From Chrysoperla carnea (Eukaryota; Arthropoda; Insecta; Neuroptera; Chrysopidae), in assembly GCF_905475395.1 (NCBI RefSeq), contig NC_058338.1:94659435-94723434 (forward strand): DNA of 64,000 nt, given 5' to 3'. A model generated the notes under the pieces. It did no database searches and was not told the origin of the DNA. It worked only from the letters and a program-made list of their open reading frames with translations. The position numbers and the translations under genes were made by a program. Positions 32,241 through 44,987 of this stretch are shown piece by piece; position 1 is the first letter of the stretch; every line of letters starts with the position of its first letter.

Positions 32241-34956
32241 TTAAAATAATAAATCGTCATCAGTATCATCTAACATGTTTGCAGCCTCCTCATCACGATC
32301 ACCTCCAGCTTTTAAAGCTGTCAAAGCTTTTAAAGCTCTTGCCTCCTTCTTTTTATCTTGGATTTTCTTTAAACGATAGAAATCTTCACGTTCCATTTCA
32401 TCCAATTCGGATATGATGTACGCTAATGTGCGTTCAATTCGTGGAATAATTACTGTACATAGAAAAAATTATTATTAGAATTCTTGGGCCCTGTAATATT
32501 TTTCTAAGTGGTATGGAGGGATTACTTGGTATTTTAATATTTGGAAGTCGTTAAAAAATGGCTAGAAATTTTTGACGCTGTTTTCAAAGCCAAACCTAAC
32601 GTGTTTACATCTAAGAAAATTTTCAACCGTGGCCTTCTCTTTCAGGAGGTTTAGAAAATGTTATATTTACAACAAAGTGGACAAGAACCTCTCTGTCAGG
32701 GCCAGAAAAAAATTGAACCACCTACTCAGAGTTGTATGCCTTAATGCACTGGATCTATACGAACAATATGCACCGCTGCGTTGGGCGTGCATCTAAGTAT
32801 TTCGCAAATTTTCAGATCTATGCGGAAGCCATGACAGTGGTACTGCAGGACAAACACAGGACATACGGGTAAAATGAACAGACCAGAGACTGTGACCCCA
32901 CTTATGGAAATGGTACAAGATTCAATGATATTAAATTTTAGGTAATCATTCCTTCTAGTAAAGAATTGAATCGTGATTCGAAATGTACCTTACTTTTCAC
33001 CCCCTCCCCCGTTCATGTCTTTATATGGATGGGTGAGGGGCCGGTGATCGATCCGATTTGGAGGTTTAAGGTATTAGAATAAAGGAATCGAAAATCATCG
33101 GCATCCGGAGAGGAGCCCGGATCTGTGACACGAAAGATTACACTGAGGCACATATCAGCATCTTCGAAGATAATCTATGAATACTTAGAGGAATTGAATC
33201 GCCTGGCACTGACTAATATAGTCAGGCTGATCTGAATATCTGACCACTCTGGCGTTAAAGAGAATGAAACAGCGAAATCGTTTTCATGAGCGAGGTCTTC
33301 TCAAACGCTCCTTTCACCAGAACCTGTCATTCCAATAGCAAGACGCTCCGTAATCCAATTGTAAGATGTTGCGCAAGGAATGGCTACGACAAGCCCATCT
33401 TGATTACTGGGACTTTGCGCAGGATATGCGACAGACCACACTGCGTAAAACCACAGTTTGGCCTTTCCACTGAAACTCGACATAACACTAACGATTGAAC
33501 TGCCATCTTTATAACATGAGGATCTCTGATGATCCCATTTGTAGGGCCTGTATGGAGCCTATTATTTGAACCTGCAGAAATCTGCAGGACGTCAGGTTTA
33601 AAATATTTGGATCCGAAACTTTGAAATCAACAATCCTGATGAAATCCCGGCAGCGGATTGGCCTCTCATCCGAATACGCCTCATCTTCAGGTGACAGATT
33701 ATAAAAATTATTGTAGAGGAAAAAATTGGCCACATTTTGAAAACAGCCTCTCAAATTTCTAGTCGCTTTGAAATGCCTGACAAATACTTACTATGCCTGA
33801 CTCTGGATTGAATATTATGGCCCTTAAAACCTTTATTTTTTTCTGGCTAGATAAATGAACTTACCATGTTCAATAGCATTGACACGTCGATTCGTTAGCT
33901 TAATAACATCATCCAAGGTAACGAAAGATGTTTGTAAGGACGCTAATTCAACTAATAATTTCACAGCAGCTTGAAAGTTCTTCTTTAATTTAGCTAATTG
34001 TTGTCCACCACGAGCTAAACCAGCCAGCTCATATGTATCGGTACCATCTTGGTATGCTTCAAATACTGGTAATGTTACACCGGCCACGTTATCTTTCTTG
34101 GTACGGATTTTTATTTGTGCCTTTGTAACATTTTGTAAGACCACTTGATTAAAATCACCAGTGGTAAATTTCGCTTCAGCTAATGAAAATGCTGCTTCTT
34201 TCATTACATCACCCATTAAAGTTTTGGTCTAGAAAAGAAAAACTCATGAGTTATTGCCGTTCGCAGAAAACATTCATTGGTTAAGGGGGGGTAGGGGGGT
34301 AAAACTTTTGTTCATCAAAGTAAATCATAAAGTAAACATGTGAAATTTATAAAATTTAAAAAACCCCGACAAATTTTTCGGGTAAGGAACCCTAAGCTGG
34401 AACTTGAAACATATCTAAAGCACACTCTATTCAATTACCTTTTTCTTTAAAGCCTTTTCCAAAATTAAACTCGCACTTGAAACATTCACTTGACAGACAG
34501 ACAGGCAGACACACACAGGCATAGCGGTCAAACTTATAGCACCTCTTATTTTAGTTTTGAGGTTAAAAACAACCTTTAAATTGGGTCATTAATTTTTATT
34601 TCAAAAACCTCAGATCTCTCAAATATTTCCACATTCAAAGTTATTTGTTTAAAAAACGAATTGAAAAAGAACCCCTACATTTTTTTTTTGTATAATAATA
34701 GTTTTTTATACACACCTCAATAATTTTCCCTAAAATAATTCTGAAACGTAATTGTAATGCATCTGCTTTCTTTTTTAATAAACTATGTCCTTTTTGTGCA
34801 CCCTTTAAACGTGCCTTCATTAACATTTGTGCTCTGTAACATAAAAATTTTAAAAACATCAAACGACACTCCCTTGAAAAATTTTCAAATTGAGAAAAAA
34901 TAAATAAATATTCACCCTCGAGATGGAAAAATAGGGAGACGATCTTTTCCAGACAT
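32241..34956 (-). CDS. ATP6V1D: V-type proton ATPase subunit D
   Basis: Four exons: 34956-34916, 34833-34716, 34228-33865, 32452-32241 (stop TAA at 32241). The joined frame is 735 nt, 244 residues, the usual length. Subunit D is the central rotor shaft of the V1 sector and couples ATP hydrolysis to proton pumping into endomembrane compartments. The start [13 protein letters not shown], the Lys-Ala-Arg-Leu-Lys-Gly-Ala-Gln block, Arg-Arg-Val-Asn-Ala-Ile-Glu-His and Ile-Ile-Pro-Arg-Ile-Glu-Arg-Thr-Leu match the family closely. The acidic tail ends Asp-Asp-Asp-Leu-Leu-Phe. Exon 1 is only 41 nt; its splice restores Arg-Gly-Ala-Gln as in fly orthologues. All junctions are GT/AG with matching phases. 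Intron 3 (1.4 kb) holds an antisense LINE remnant. Confidence 0.97.
32570..33610 (+). pseudogene. Decayed LINE 3' end (RNase H and tail) in V-ATPase D intron 3
   Basis: At 33191-33290 the frame reads Leu-Asn-Arg-Leu-Ala...Val-Arg-Leu-Ile-stop-Ile-Ser-Asp-His-Ser-Gly-Val-Lys-Glu-Asn-Glu-Thr-Ala, matching a LINE RNase H (usual Trp-Val-Pro-Gly-His-Ser-Gly...Gly-Asn-Glu) with the Trp codon turned to TGA. Near 33510-33560 the [17 protein letters not shown] segment resembles the conserved Cys motif after RNase H. Many stops. Opposite strand to the host gene. Confidence 0.65.
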
Positions 34957-35330
34957 TTTTTTATTATATTACTTCACTTAATTTATAAATTAATTTAATT
35001 TATTTGTTTTTTTTTAATTTAATTAGAAATTTTTACCCTAATAATATATTTCAATATTAAACTACTTCAATCAGAATGACTTTAGTCAGCTGACCATTTA
35101 ATAACTCATGATACGGAGTTCTCTATGACGTTTTAGAGTCAAATCATTAACTATTTGACGAAAATTTTATTATAATTTATGAATTTCTATAATTAAAAGT
35201 ATTGGGCAATAATTAGAATTTTAATTTCCAGATTAAACTAAAAATTTTATTTAAAATTTCATTAAAAAAAATTAAATTTTTAATATAAAATTTGACATTT
35301 AATATTTCTATAATGTGCGTTCAGAAATTA
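34957..35330. promoter_or_regulatory. Upstream region of V-ATPase subunit D
   Basis: AT-rich sequence upstream of the ATG at 34956. No promoter element could be defined, so this is called by position only. Confidence 0.3.
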
Positions 35331-35341
35331 TACTCAAATTT

Positions 35342-35449
35342 ACGGAAGCCTTTTCAAAAAGGTTTATTTCCATAATGTCCCACAAGTCACAAGTGCACTA
35401 GTTGAAAGTGAACTAGTTGGTTTTGCTATTGACACATTCAGGCTTCCGT
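35342..35449. mobile_element. 108-bp relative of the 10.2-kb MITE
   Basis: The ends ACGGAAGCC and GGCTTCCGT match the larger element, as does the internal CATAATGTCCCACAAGTCACAAGTGC block. Flanks TCAAATTT and ACAAATTA agree at 6 of 8 positions, as expected for an aged 8-bp duplication. Confidence 0.75.
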
Positions 35450-35504
35450 ACAAATTAGAAAGAGCGACCAAATCGAAATTATTTTGATCATGATCATATA
35501 AATA

Positions 35505-35745
35505 AAATAAATAATTTAAAATATAAAAACCCAACTGCGTTAATTAAAATCTGAAAAAAAAGAAACAAGTCTTAGCGACTTTATAACATTCCATTATTGG
35601 GAAGATTTGAGCGGGTTTAGATTTTGATGGGCCCCGACTGTTTAAAGTCGCTATGTAAACTAATGGGCTTGTTTCTTTCCTTTCAGATGTTATTTAACGC
35701 AATTGGGTTTTTGATTTATAAAATTATTTATTTTATTTTAGACTT
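35505..35745. mobile_element. MITE family W, complete inverted repeat
   Basis: ATAAATAATTTAAAATATAAAAACCCAACTGCGTTAA-like left arm and its reverse complement on the right share about 70-100 bp, including CTGAAA...AAGAAACAAG and AGTCGCTAAG/GACTTTATA pieces. The core is about 40 bp. Confidence 0.7.
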
Positions 35746-35954
35746 TTTAGCGAACGGCACTTAAAAAACCAACTCTTTTTATTTATTTATTCTAATTTAT
35801 TATTTCTTAATAAATTAGAAACATATTATAACTTATATATATTTTTGTAATCCTCTTTTGATTTCCTTTATTTTGATACCCTACTCGATAGATTTTCGAA
35901 AGGTTAGGTTAAATTTTTTATTATTTAATTAAAAATTTAATTCTAATATTTCAA

Positions 35955-36612
35955 CTTGTATACTATGTATATATGAAATATACCAAGTTATATTAAGTTT
36001 AGTCCCAAGTTTGTAACGCCTAAAAATATTGATGCTACGAACAAATTTTTAGCATAGAGGTGCTCATAAAATCACCTAATTAGTCCATTTCCGGTTGTCC
36101 GTCTATCTGTGGACACGATAACTCAAAATCGAAATGAGATATCAAACTGAAATTGTAGCGTGTTCAAGACGTAGAAAGTGAGGCTAAGTTCGTAAATGAG
36201 AAACATAGGCCAATTTGGTCTTGGGTCCTTAGAGATCTTGTAAACCGTTAGAGATAGAACAAAAGTTTTAATGTAAAAAATATTTCTTATAAAAAAATTA
36301 ACAACTTTTGTTTGAAACATTTTTACAAAACGTCACTATTTGCCGCAGAGGCACGAATTAGGACAAAATTTTGGTGTCCGTTTTCTACAAAACTATAAAA
36401 GAAAGAAATATTTTCGAAAAACGAAAAAACATCTAGAAAATCCTTTCGAAAATTTTCAAACATGTTGAAAATCAAATAAATGGTGGCCAATCATAATTGT
36501 ATTGGTTTTTTAAACGCTTCTAATTTATAAAAAAATAATGGAAGCACTAATATTCAACACTTTATATACAGGTTATTCCAACAGTTAATTCAGTCAATTG
36601 TTTGTTTTCACT
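35955..36612 (-). repeat. Repeat family R copy with divergent left third
   Basis: The right end and core are recognisable (35960-36378). The stretch 36379-36576 is replaced by sequence shared, inverted, with 54245-54430. The left end CAGTCAATTGTTTGTTTTCACTTG follows at 36585-36612. Confidence 0.7.
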
Positions 36613-36624
36613 TGTTTCATTGTA

Positions 36625-38002
36625 GCGTGATCAAATTAACTTTTTGAACAATTTAATTCTGAGTTCGGAGAAAAAAATTGAATTTAGTAGATCATTATGA
36701 TACAAATTGAGGAAACTAAAATCCAACATTTTTTGATGGTCGGAAGGGGTCCAAAAAAAATGGTAAAGTGGCCTAATCCGGTCTTTCGCGTCAGACACCG
36801 TCGGATTGAGTTAAAAATAAAAAAGTGTTTAATAAGCTTAGGCGCCGTAAAAAGGCGAAAAGAATGAGCTGCGAATGAACCCGATTGGTCCATCGATGTC
36901 CCCACAAATTGCAAAAAACCATCGATTTTGCTCGAAAGTTCAAAACTTCATAGCTCTTGTTGTTTTAAAGATTCAAAGCTGAGATTTAAATGGATTGTAG
37001 CTTTTGTACCCATGAAGTATCACACACAATTTCAGCAAGATCGAATGTATACTTTTTGCAAACCGCAGCTGAATGCAAAAAACAGGACTTTTGTAAAATG
37101 GCCCTAAAAAAGTTGTGGTGCGGTAACGCGCTATTTTTTTTACGCGAGCATATGCTTCAATAGTTAAAGTAATACCTACTAAAGTGCCAACCTCTCATCT
37201 TTAGTAAAAGTTACTAAAATATTAATTTTAAATTACTATTATTTTAAATTATAACATTAAAAATAGGATGGAAGTAATGGGAGCAATTATTAAGAGACAG
37301 AAGTTATGTGACATTATAGTCTTAATAATTGCTCCCATTACTTCCATCCTATTTTTAATGTTATAATTTAAAATAATAGTAATTTAAAATTAATATTTTA
37401 GTAACTTTTACTAAAGATGAGAGGTTGGCACTTTAGTAGGTATTACTTTAACTATTGAAGCATATGCTCGCGTAAAAAAAATAGCGCGTTACCGCACCAC
37501 AACTTTTTTAGGGCCATTTTACAAAAGTCCTGTTTTTTGCATTCAGCTGCGGTTTGCAAAAAGTATACATTCGATCTTGCTGAAATTGTGTGTGATACTT
37601 CATGGGTACAAAAGCTACAATCCATTTAAATCTCAGCTTTGAATCTTTAAAACAACAAGAGCTATGAAGTTTTGAACTTTCGAGCAAAATCGATGGTTTT
37701 TTGCAATTTGTGGGGACATCGATGGACCAATCGGGTTCATTCGCAGCTCATTCTTTTCGCCTTTTTACGGCGCCTAAGCTTATTAAACACTTTTTTATTT
37801 TTAACTCAATCCGACGGTGTCTGACGCGAAAGACCGGATTAGGCCACTTTACCATTTTTTTTGGACCCCTTCCGACCATCAAAAAATGTTGGATTTTAGT
37901 TTCCTCAATTTGTATCATAATGATCTACTAAATTCTATTTTTTTCTCCGAACTCAGAATTATCTAAAAATTGACGCCATTTTTTTTTAATTTGATCACAC
38001 TA
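36625..38002. mobile_element. Fold-back element P1 with ~670-bp arms and 3-bp target duplication
   Basis: The element is almost wholly palindromic. The left arm 36625-37296 and right arm 37319-38002 are near-perfect reverse complements around a loop of about 22 bp. The ends are TAGCGTGATCAAATTAA and TTAATTTGATCACACTA, flanked by TTG on both sides (36622-36624, 38003-38005). The outer ~50 bp of the arms differ from each other. A 76-codon ORF occurs once on each arm. No transposase domain is recognised. Confidence 0.9.
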
Positions 38003-38090
38003 TTGACGCATTACTATTTGGCACCAAAAATTCGCCATTTTTTTCAAACATTTTATCTAAAAACACTTGGGTTTTTAAGACAAATATAAT

Positions 38091-38737
38091 CAGGGCCGGA
38101 TTTAAACTTCTGCCGCCCTTGGGCACTGAAAAAATGCCGCCTCATCATTGAAATATCACTAAAAGTTATGTAGTTTTGATATTTTATTTAAAAAAAATTA
38201 AAATATCTAATGTATTGCAAATAATTTATTATATATTTATTATATATTTATTACTTTGATATGACATAAAAAAATATTATAATAATTTTTTTCACAGGCA
38301 AACACGCCTGACTTTTTTAATTGCGAATTGGTCGATTAAATCTTCACAATCTAAACGTTGAAGCACGTCCGAGTCGATGCATAGAATAGCTAAGCTATTG
38401 GTCTATTTGCAAAAATAATTCAAAAACGTTCTTAATTTTTCCAAAAAAAAAAAAAAAAAAAAAAAACAAATTTAAATTTTATGATTCCAGCAAATTAAAA
38501 AATCAAAAATTACCATTTCAAATCTTCTTAGAAATGAATTAATTAAATTATTTCGATTTGACAAATATTGTATGAGTCGAATTTCTTGAATTATCTATTA
38601 AATGATGTATGATTAATTAAAAGAATAAAAATTTCAATTGAGAAATTTTGATGACAATAAACAAATTTTCTTCCACATTTCAAATTTGGCCGCCCTGGGC
38701 ACTAGCCCCCACTGCCCCTAGTGTAAATACATCGCTG
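38091..38737. mobile_element. hAT-like non-autonomous element with perfect 8-bp duplication
   Basis: It begins CAGGGCCGGATTTAAAC and ends GTAAATACATCGCTG, flanked on both sides by AATATAAT (38083-38090, 38738-38745). Subterminal GCCGCCCTTGGGCACT and GCCGCCCTGGGCACTAGC repeats are direct. There is no ORF and a poly-A run near 38443-38465. Confidence 0.88.
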
Positions 38738-38745
38738 AATATAAT

Positions 38746-39592
38746 GATAACTTAACTGTCGAAATCCATCGAGCCCTTTGGAAGATAGGAGCATAGAATA
38801 TATAACCTTACGGATAGAATGTAATCTCAACTAATTTATCAAATTGTGCGCTACAGACGTCTAAAGGTTGAACTAAAATTAATTTAGCAAGGAACTCCAC
38901 CACATATTATTTCCTTTTAAATTGTTTATATTAATATTATTTAAATGTTATATGTAAACAAAAACAAATACCAATTTAAATAAAATAATTTTATTATATA
39001 CATTAAAAATACATAACAATAAATAAATAAATACATTAAAAAAAAAAACAAAAAACAAAAAAATACATTACAATACATTTTGTTAAAATATATCCCCTTA
39101 AGGACCCACAATAAAAATATTTAGCTAGATTATAAAATTATTAATTAGCTAGACCGGTTTCGATTGCTTTGGCAATCCTCTTCAGTAGCATTAAACCTCT
39201 TAAAATTAAAAAATCTTAAAATTAGAAAAATTAAAAAATATTTAAAAAACCGAAGGAGACCGCATCACACTGAAACAAATAATAATAAAATATTACCCTT
39301 AAAATTAAAATAAATTAAAATACACCCTCTAAAACAATGTAACTGCCTGCTTTCACCTAAAACACAATAAAATATTAAGTTTTAATCCTAAGATAGGATT
39401 ATCGTTATAAATATGTCAAAAAACCAAGGGATTAAACCTGAAAATAAAATATAAGATAAAACATTACAATAAATAAATTTACATTAATTTTCTAACAAAA
39501 TATTTTAACAAAATTCAATGGGACGATTTTAGGACATCCTCACTATATCTAACAACCGAAAAATACCCAAACATAAAAGATTTGTTAATTAT
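38746..39592. other. AT-rich region 3' of the transposase gene
   Basis: Low-complexity A-rich sequence. The motif ACCGGTTTCGATTGCTTTGGCAATCCTCTTCAGTAGC-type at 39153-39190 resembles a block common in insect repeats, but no element boundary was found. Confidence 0.4.
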
Positions 39593-42500
39593 TTACTTTT
39601 TAGCATGTTTGTACTGGTCATGCAACTTCTTCGCGATTTTATACAAGCTACTACTATTGAAAGGCAAAGATCTTAAATCTTTACCGGCCAATATACTATT
39701 AAATCCGTTAAAATAAGTGAACACAATCATCTTGCAAAAATTATGCACAATATTAAATTTCAACTCCGTAGAATGCTCGCATTCTACGAAGTTGAAATTT
39801 ACGTTCTGAAAAACCGTTTTCCTAATCACTTTTAACAAATGTTTTTTGTTTGGGTCATTTTTCAAAATAAATTTGGCAATATTATACGCCTTAGTCATAT
39901 TTAATAAAAATCTACTATTTATATAATTAAGCCTAGTAGCAACGGCCCCCCCAAACTCTTTTTCGCGCACAAAATTTAAAAATTCATTTTCCTCCTCCTG
40001 CTGCAAAAACACATTATACTTACACTTCTCACACTTTTTTATTTTAATGTTTTTTAAGATGTACCCGCCTACATATGCAATAGCATTTTTTTCTAAATCA
40101 TTGAAAATATTACTCAAAACTTCACTCTAATAAGAAAAAAAAAAAAACATTAGTAACAAATAAAAGTAATTTTTTGTAACTGTTTTCAGAAAATTTTAAA
40201 ATCGATAAAAATAACTATTCTAACTATAATTTTTTAGAAACGTAGAAACATAATCAAGTTCTTAAATAAATTTAACAAAAGTTATCAATAATTGTTAATA
40301 ATCAAAAGTTATTATTTACCTGTAGGATAAATGTTTGCAATGGAATCAGCAAATCCGACCCATCATCTTCACAATTCCCTCCCACAGAATGTTTACTAAC
40401 TAAGTTAGTGACCAGAAGAGATTTGTAAAACGGTCCAAAAGCATGGCACGATGGATTCGACCACCGACTTCCTCGTTGACGAACTTTACCGAAAAAATTC
40501 TCTAAAGGATCTTGGTTCAAAAACCTGGGAACCAACGTCTTTATTCCAAGATCCTTTAATTTATTCGTCAGTAAAATTAAATTTGTCAACGTAAACACCC
40601 AATTTTTGAAAGTCGGTGGGCGTGTCATTCGTCTTCCACTCGAGTCGTGGCATTCCATACTTTTGAAAATGGGGATAGCCTCTCTCCAAAACTTTACTTG
40701 TAAGCTATCCCCTTCCTTAAGATCAATCTGAGTTTTGAGTTTTTTTCCTCCTTCGTTGAAAGGTCCGCAACCATTGACGCTATCGAACACATCATCCATA
40801 AATTTTAAAAAAACTGCCGTTTCTGTAGCGCGCCTCTCCATTTTCGTTTCACCAATAGTGAATTCTGAAAAATAAACCTCATTTAAGCTTTGTTTTATAT
40901 TTACATTTAATTGGCAATAAAAGTTTTACGCAAACACTTACACACTTTGCTAGTGATGAAATGTAGAAAATCAAATTTTAAAAATTATTGTCCATTTACT
41001 GAAGAATTAAGAATATTTGTAAAAATGTGAATCTTTAATAAAATAAACTTTAACTTACCACTTTTGGCCATTAAATTGATTCCTGCCGCAACTGAACGAC
41101 TAAAAATTTGGGCACAAACAGAAACTTTCATTTTTTTTAAAATTTTTGGATTGACATGATGCTCCGTCAACTTGTGCATGACTCTAAGATCGCCACTTGG
41201 AGAGTCCAATGTCCATGCCTTCAGGATATCGTTCCACTTCGCCACTTTTTTTTCACCGTCGATCTGGAATGAAATATTTTTTGTTAACAAATTATTTCTT
41301 ATACCTTTTAAGAGATGGGGAGTGTCAAAGAGAGGAATTATTGTTGAATCTCCAATTTCAAAAACTTGATGCCTGAGTTCCTCACCTCGGGCCAAATATT
41401 TTCCCCGCGTATCCTCTAGTAAACGATGGATCGCGTTGATATTATTTCACCCTTGGTCACAAATAGTACCGACAACATTAAATCCAGCATTTTGAGCAGC
41501 CAAAATAATTTCTTTAATGGCCTTTACTATTTGTGGCCCTTTTGCGGCTCCATTCACGAACTGATATAGCACCGGCTGTTTCCAATTTTGGACAATTCCT
41601 CTTAACATAAAAACCTGTAATAATGAAAAAAAAGTTTGAGTTAAAATAGATATCATAAAAAAAATTATAATATAAGATTTTTAGAATAAATGAAGAGTTA
41701 TGGGTACAATGATTAAATCAAATATAAATCGGCATTTTTGTCAACAAATTCGATCTATAAATATATTTTATTATATGAGTGAGTAATAAAAGAGATTAAA
41801 ATGTGTTACAACATAACCAACCCTTTGTAATTCTAAACAATTCGGTATTATTTGTACTACCAAAAGCAATAAATATTTAATTACGATTCTTTGCTTTTAA
41901 GTTTTATTTTTACAAAATATTTTGTTATTACAGTTACCTTTCAAGTAGGCATAATTTTATTACTAAAAGTGATGACGATTTGTTTAGAATTATAATCAAG
42001 GGACAATTTATGGTTTACTTAAGTTTATCTGTCCTTCAATTTGTTAAATTCCACACCCATTTAAAAAAAATTATGTTATTATACTTTCCAAAACATAGTT
42101 TTTGTAAATTTTGTTATTGTTCCGCAAAAATTTTTATTATATTGTAAAAAAGTGGGCGGGTGATATGAAAGATATTAAAATACGGGTAAATTGTTATCAT
42201 GATTCTAATTTAAATATTATAACATATTTTATTTTGAAAAACAATAATTTATAATAAAAATGTGTGTTAAAAATTTGTATAACGCGAAAAGTTAAATGTA
42301 ATGTAAACTGTAATTTTAAATAGCAACTTACTTGTACATGATCCGCAATCTTATCGGTTTGGTGATCCCCAAAATCTTCAAAACCTTCAACGCAATCTTT
42401 ATGGACATTATACGTCAAATTACGTGATAGACTCATTTCGTCAAAAAGTAAGACGCATGTCCGGTTTGAAGGATCGAGTCTATTCACCATTCGACTAAGT

Positions 42501-44987
42501 CCATTAAAGATTTCCAAATTAAGTCCTGGTGACACGGGTAAGCGGTTTAAAAATTTCATCAGGGTGACTCTTGACGGAAGCGCAAATATCTTGGATAGCA
42601 ATCTGTATCCACTTGGGCTCTGTTTAAACAAAGCCAGAGACATAACCTTGTCGTCTGTGGAAAATCGACGCCCCTTCATTTTCTTTTTTGAGCAACTAAT
42701 CTGACTCAAAAAAAACTTTCTGCAATTCTCGTTCAGAGTTTCTGTAAGTTTGTTGAAACTTGCTTGCGACGAGAATTGTTCTGCTTTTTTTAAGCGAGCT
42801 TGAAAATTTAACGACTTGCGAAGCTGGTATGATGCCCGCCGTTGAAATTTTCGTGCTGTAATATACAATCGCTTTTTCTGAGGCGACAATCTAACTTTTG
42901 TTAATGAGTCCAAATACTCTGCACCTTAAAAATGAGAATGATCAAATTATTACTATACATATATTTAAATTTAAGTGGCATATGGAAGATTGTATCAAAA
43001 AAGAATTATTATCATATAGCCACGACAAATTATTTTAATGGCATAATCTTTTAGTATACCTACTTATAAATTAAATGCGTGTCGAAACGGCATTCATAAT
43101 AAAGCGATTAATTTTCAAGGTATTTAAATTTTGTTTTATTTATTCATTTCAAAATTTATAGAACTAGAATTTGAGGTTACTATTAAAAAAAATTGTTTGA
43201 ACTGAAAAAATGCTTACCATGTAGAGACACAGGTGTTCTAGGAGGTGATTTTTCTTGAACCAAACGACTCGGACCAGGAACAGCTAATTCTTTCAAACTA
43301 CCAGGTTCTTGAACCAATTCATTTGGCCTTGAAACATTCACCTCCAAAGAAGAATACGCCTCTTCCACATCTGCATTTCTCTGGACTTCTGGAAGAGTAA
43401 AAATAAATATGATATAAAAAACCATTTTTCGAACACGAAACGTCTCCTTGAATCATAGTTTACTTGATTCGAGTGAAAAAGTCACCTATTTTTTGATTAT
43501 AAATATAGCTTTACAAATTGAATTCCTTTAAATTTCGTATTCTAATAGTATTTATTCTTCGATTATTTGATAATCAAAAGTTTCATAAATATTTGCAAAA
43601 AATAAAAATGGTATTTTATTGAAAATAAAATTTTTAATAACACTCTCGATCTTCTAGATCTAGAGTAAAAAAAAAAATTTTAATAATGAAATTATAAACA
43701 GACTGTGTTCTTAAAAACAATTGTCAATTTAAACAAAAATTGAAATAATTGTTTTATTTTAGAAATACCGTTTTGTAATTTACACAAAAATGAATTTAAA
43801 AGCTACATATCGAACATATTTAAGTGACGTATAATATTTATTTTTTTTAATGGTACGATCAACTACTTATTATCGATTATTTATTAACAATCAACTATCC
43901 TACAAAATAGAACTCGTGTATCAGAAATTGGCATAAAATTAAAATAATTAGATTCAAAAAAATTCAATTTGAGTTTATTTACATTGAGTTGATAGGTATT
44001 AGTAAACTTATACAGTTATAAGATTACTTTCAAAATTAAAAAGCGTTCATATAAAGAAAACGTTTTTGTAAAAAATTATATTCTTTTGATCACGATTTAT
44101 GTTATTTTATATAACTTCATTTGATTATAACTATTTATCTTACCTTTATTAACCGGCAAAGCAGTCTTTTTAAGATTTGTAACATTGTGAAATGTAGCAT
44201 ATTTCATTTCTTCCGGAAAGTGTTTATCGCAAATACGGTAAGATTTTCGTTTTGAAATATCCAAGTCCGGACGTCCAATGAATGTAGCCCAAATCTTAAA
44301 TCGCTGTGGACAAAAATAATAGTTATCTTTTGCGTTTGTATTGAAACTTCTTAAAAACTACACGTCTTAAAATTATAAGGAACTATGCATTCGACCACTT
44401 AATTTAGTGAAATATATTCATACCATTTATAAAAATTTTTGTCATTAAATGATGTACACATTTATTAACAATATTCCAATAATTCACACATTAGATTTTT
44501 TAGGTTGGAATTTTGTGTTTTTTTTATTTAATTTATAAAAAAAAACTAAACAATTGTAAGAAATGACATACTTGTTGACTTAATTTAGTAAATATACTCA
44601 ACTCATGCCATCATTGGAATTTATTATTTAAATAAACATTTATTAACAGTAACATGATACGTCCACATGAGATTTTTAGGTTAGGTTACAATTTTTTGTA
44701 TTAAATTTATAAAAAACCAAACATTTTAAAATTGTAAGAAATTATGTATTCGTTAAACTTAATTTATAATGAAATATACTCATTTCATGATTGGATATCT
44801 TTTTAAAATTCAATAATGTACACATTTAATAACAATAATCTAATATTTCCATATGAGTTTATTAAGTTAAAAATTCAATAAATAATAATTTGAATATGTA
44901 GGTACTTACATTATCGCCAGGTAACACATGCATTTTTGTTTCACTCACTTTACTTTCGCATCCAGGTACACCACAATTGACTCCCAT
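39593..44987 (-). pseudogene. THAP-domain P-element-type transposase (THAP9-like), seven exons, one in-frame stop
   Basis: Exons: 44987-44910, 44303-44144, 43388-43218, 42924-42332, 41614-41059, 40864-40320, 40126-39593. All junctions are GT/AG with matching phases, giving 879 codons, close to THAP9. Exons 1-2 encode a complete THAP zinc-binding DNA-recognition domain: Cys-Gly-Val-Pro-Gly-Cys, His-Val-Leu-Pro, Trp, Cys-Asp-Lys-His-Phe, Ala-Leu-Pro. Exons 4-6 encode the RNase H-like catalytic domain with its insertion: Leu-Leu-Phe-Asp-Glu-Met, Ile-Cys-Asp-Gln-Gly and Leu-Asn-Gln-Asp-Pro-Leu-Glu-Asn-Phe-Phe-Gly. Exon 7 encodes the C-terminal Tyr-Val-Gly-Gly-Tyr-Ile domain. A TGA at about 41447-41449 replaces the residue after Cys-Asp-Gln-Gly, otherwise usually Ser or Thr; everything else is open. 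No P-like terminal repeats were found flanking it, so it may be an immobile or domesticated copy recently inactivated, or the stop may be an allele or sequencing error. Confidence 0.9.

Noticed and set aside
32219-32416. Plus-strand 65-codon ORF
   Set aside because: Antisense to the last coding exon of V-ATPase subunit D.
36684-37931. A 63-76-codon ORF repeated four times (36684-36914, 37701-37931, 50409-50600, 51511-51702)
   Set aside because: It lies on the arms of the fold-back elements, so its repetition reflects arm identity, not selection on a protein. No domain or start context supports it.
41447-41449. The in-frame TGA of the transposase as a selenocysteine codon
   Set aside because: The family has Ser or Thr at this place and no SECIS-like hairpin was noticed; a nonsense mutation or error is simpler.
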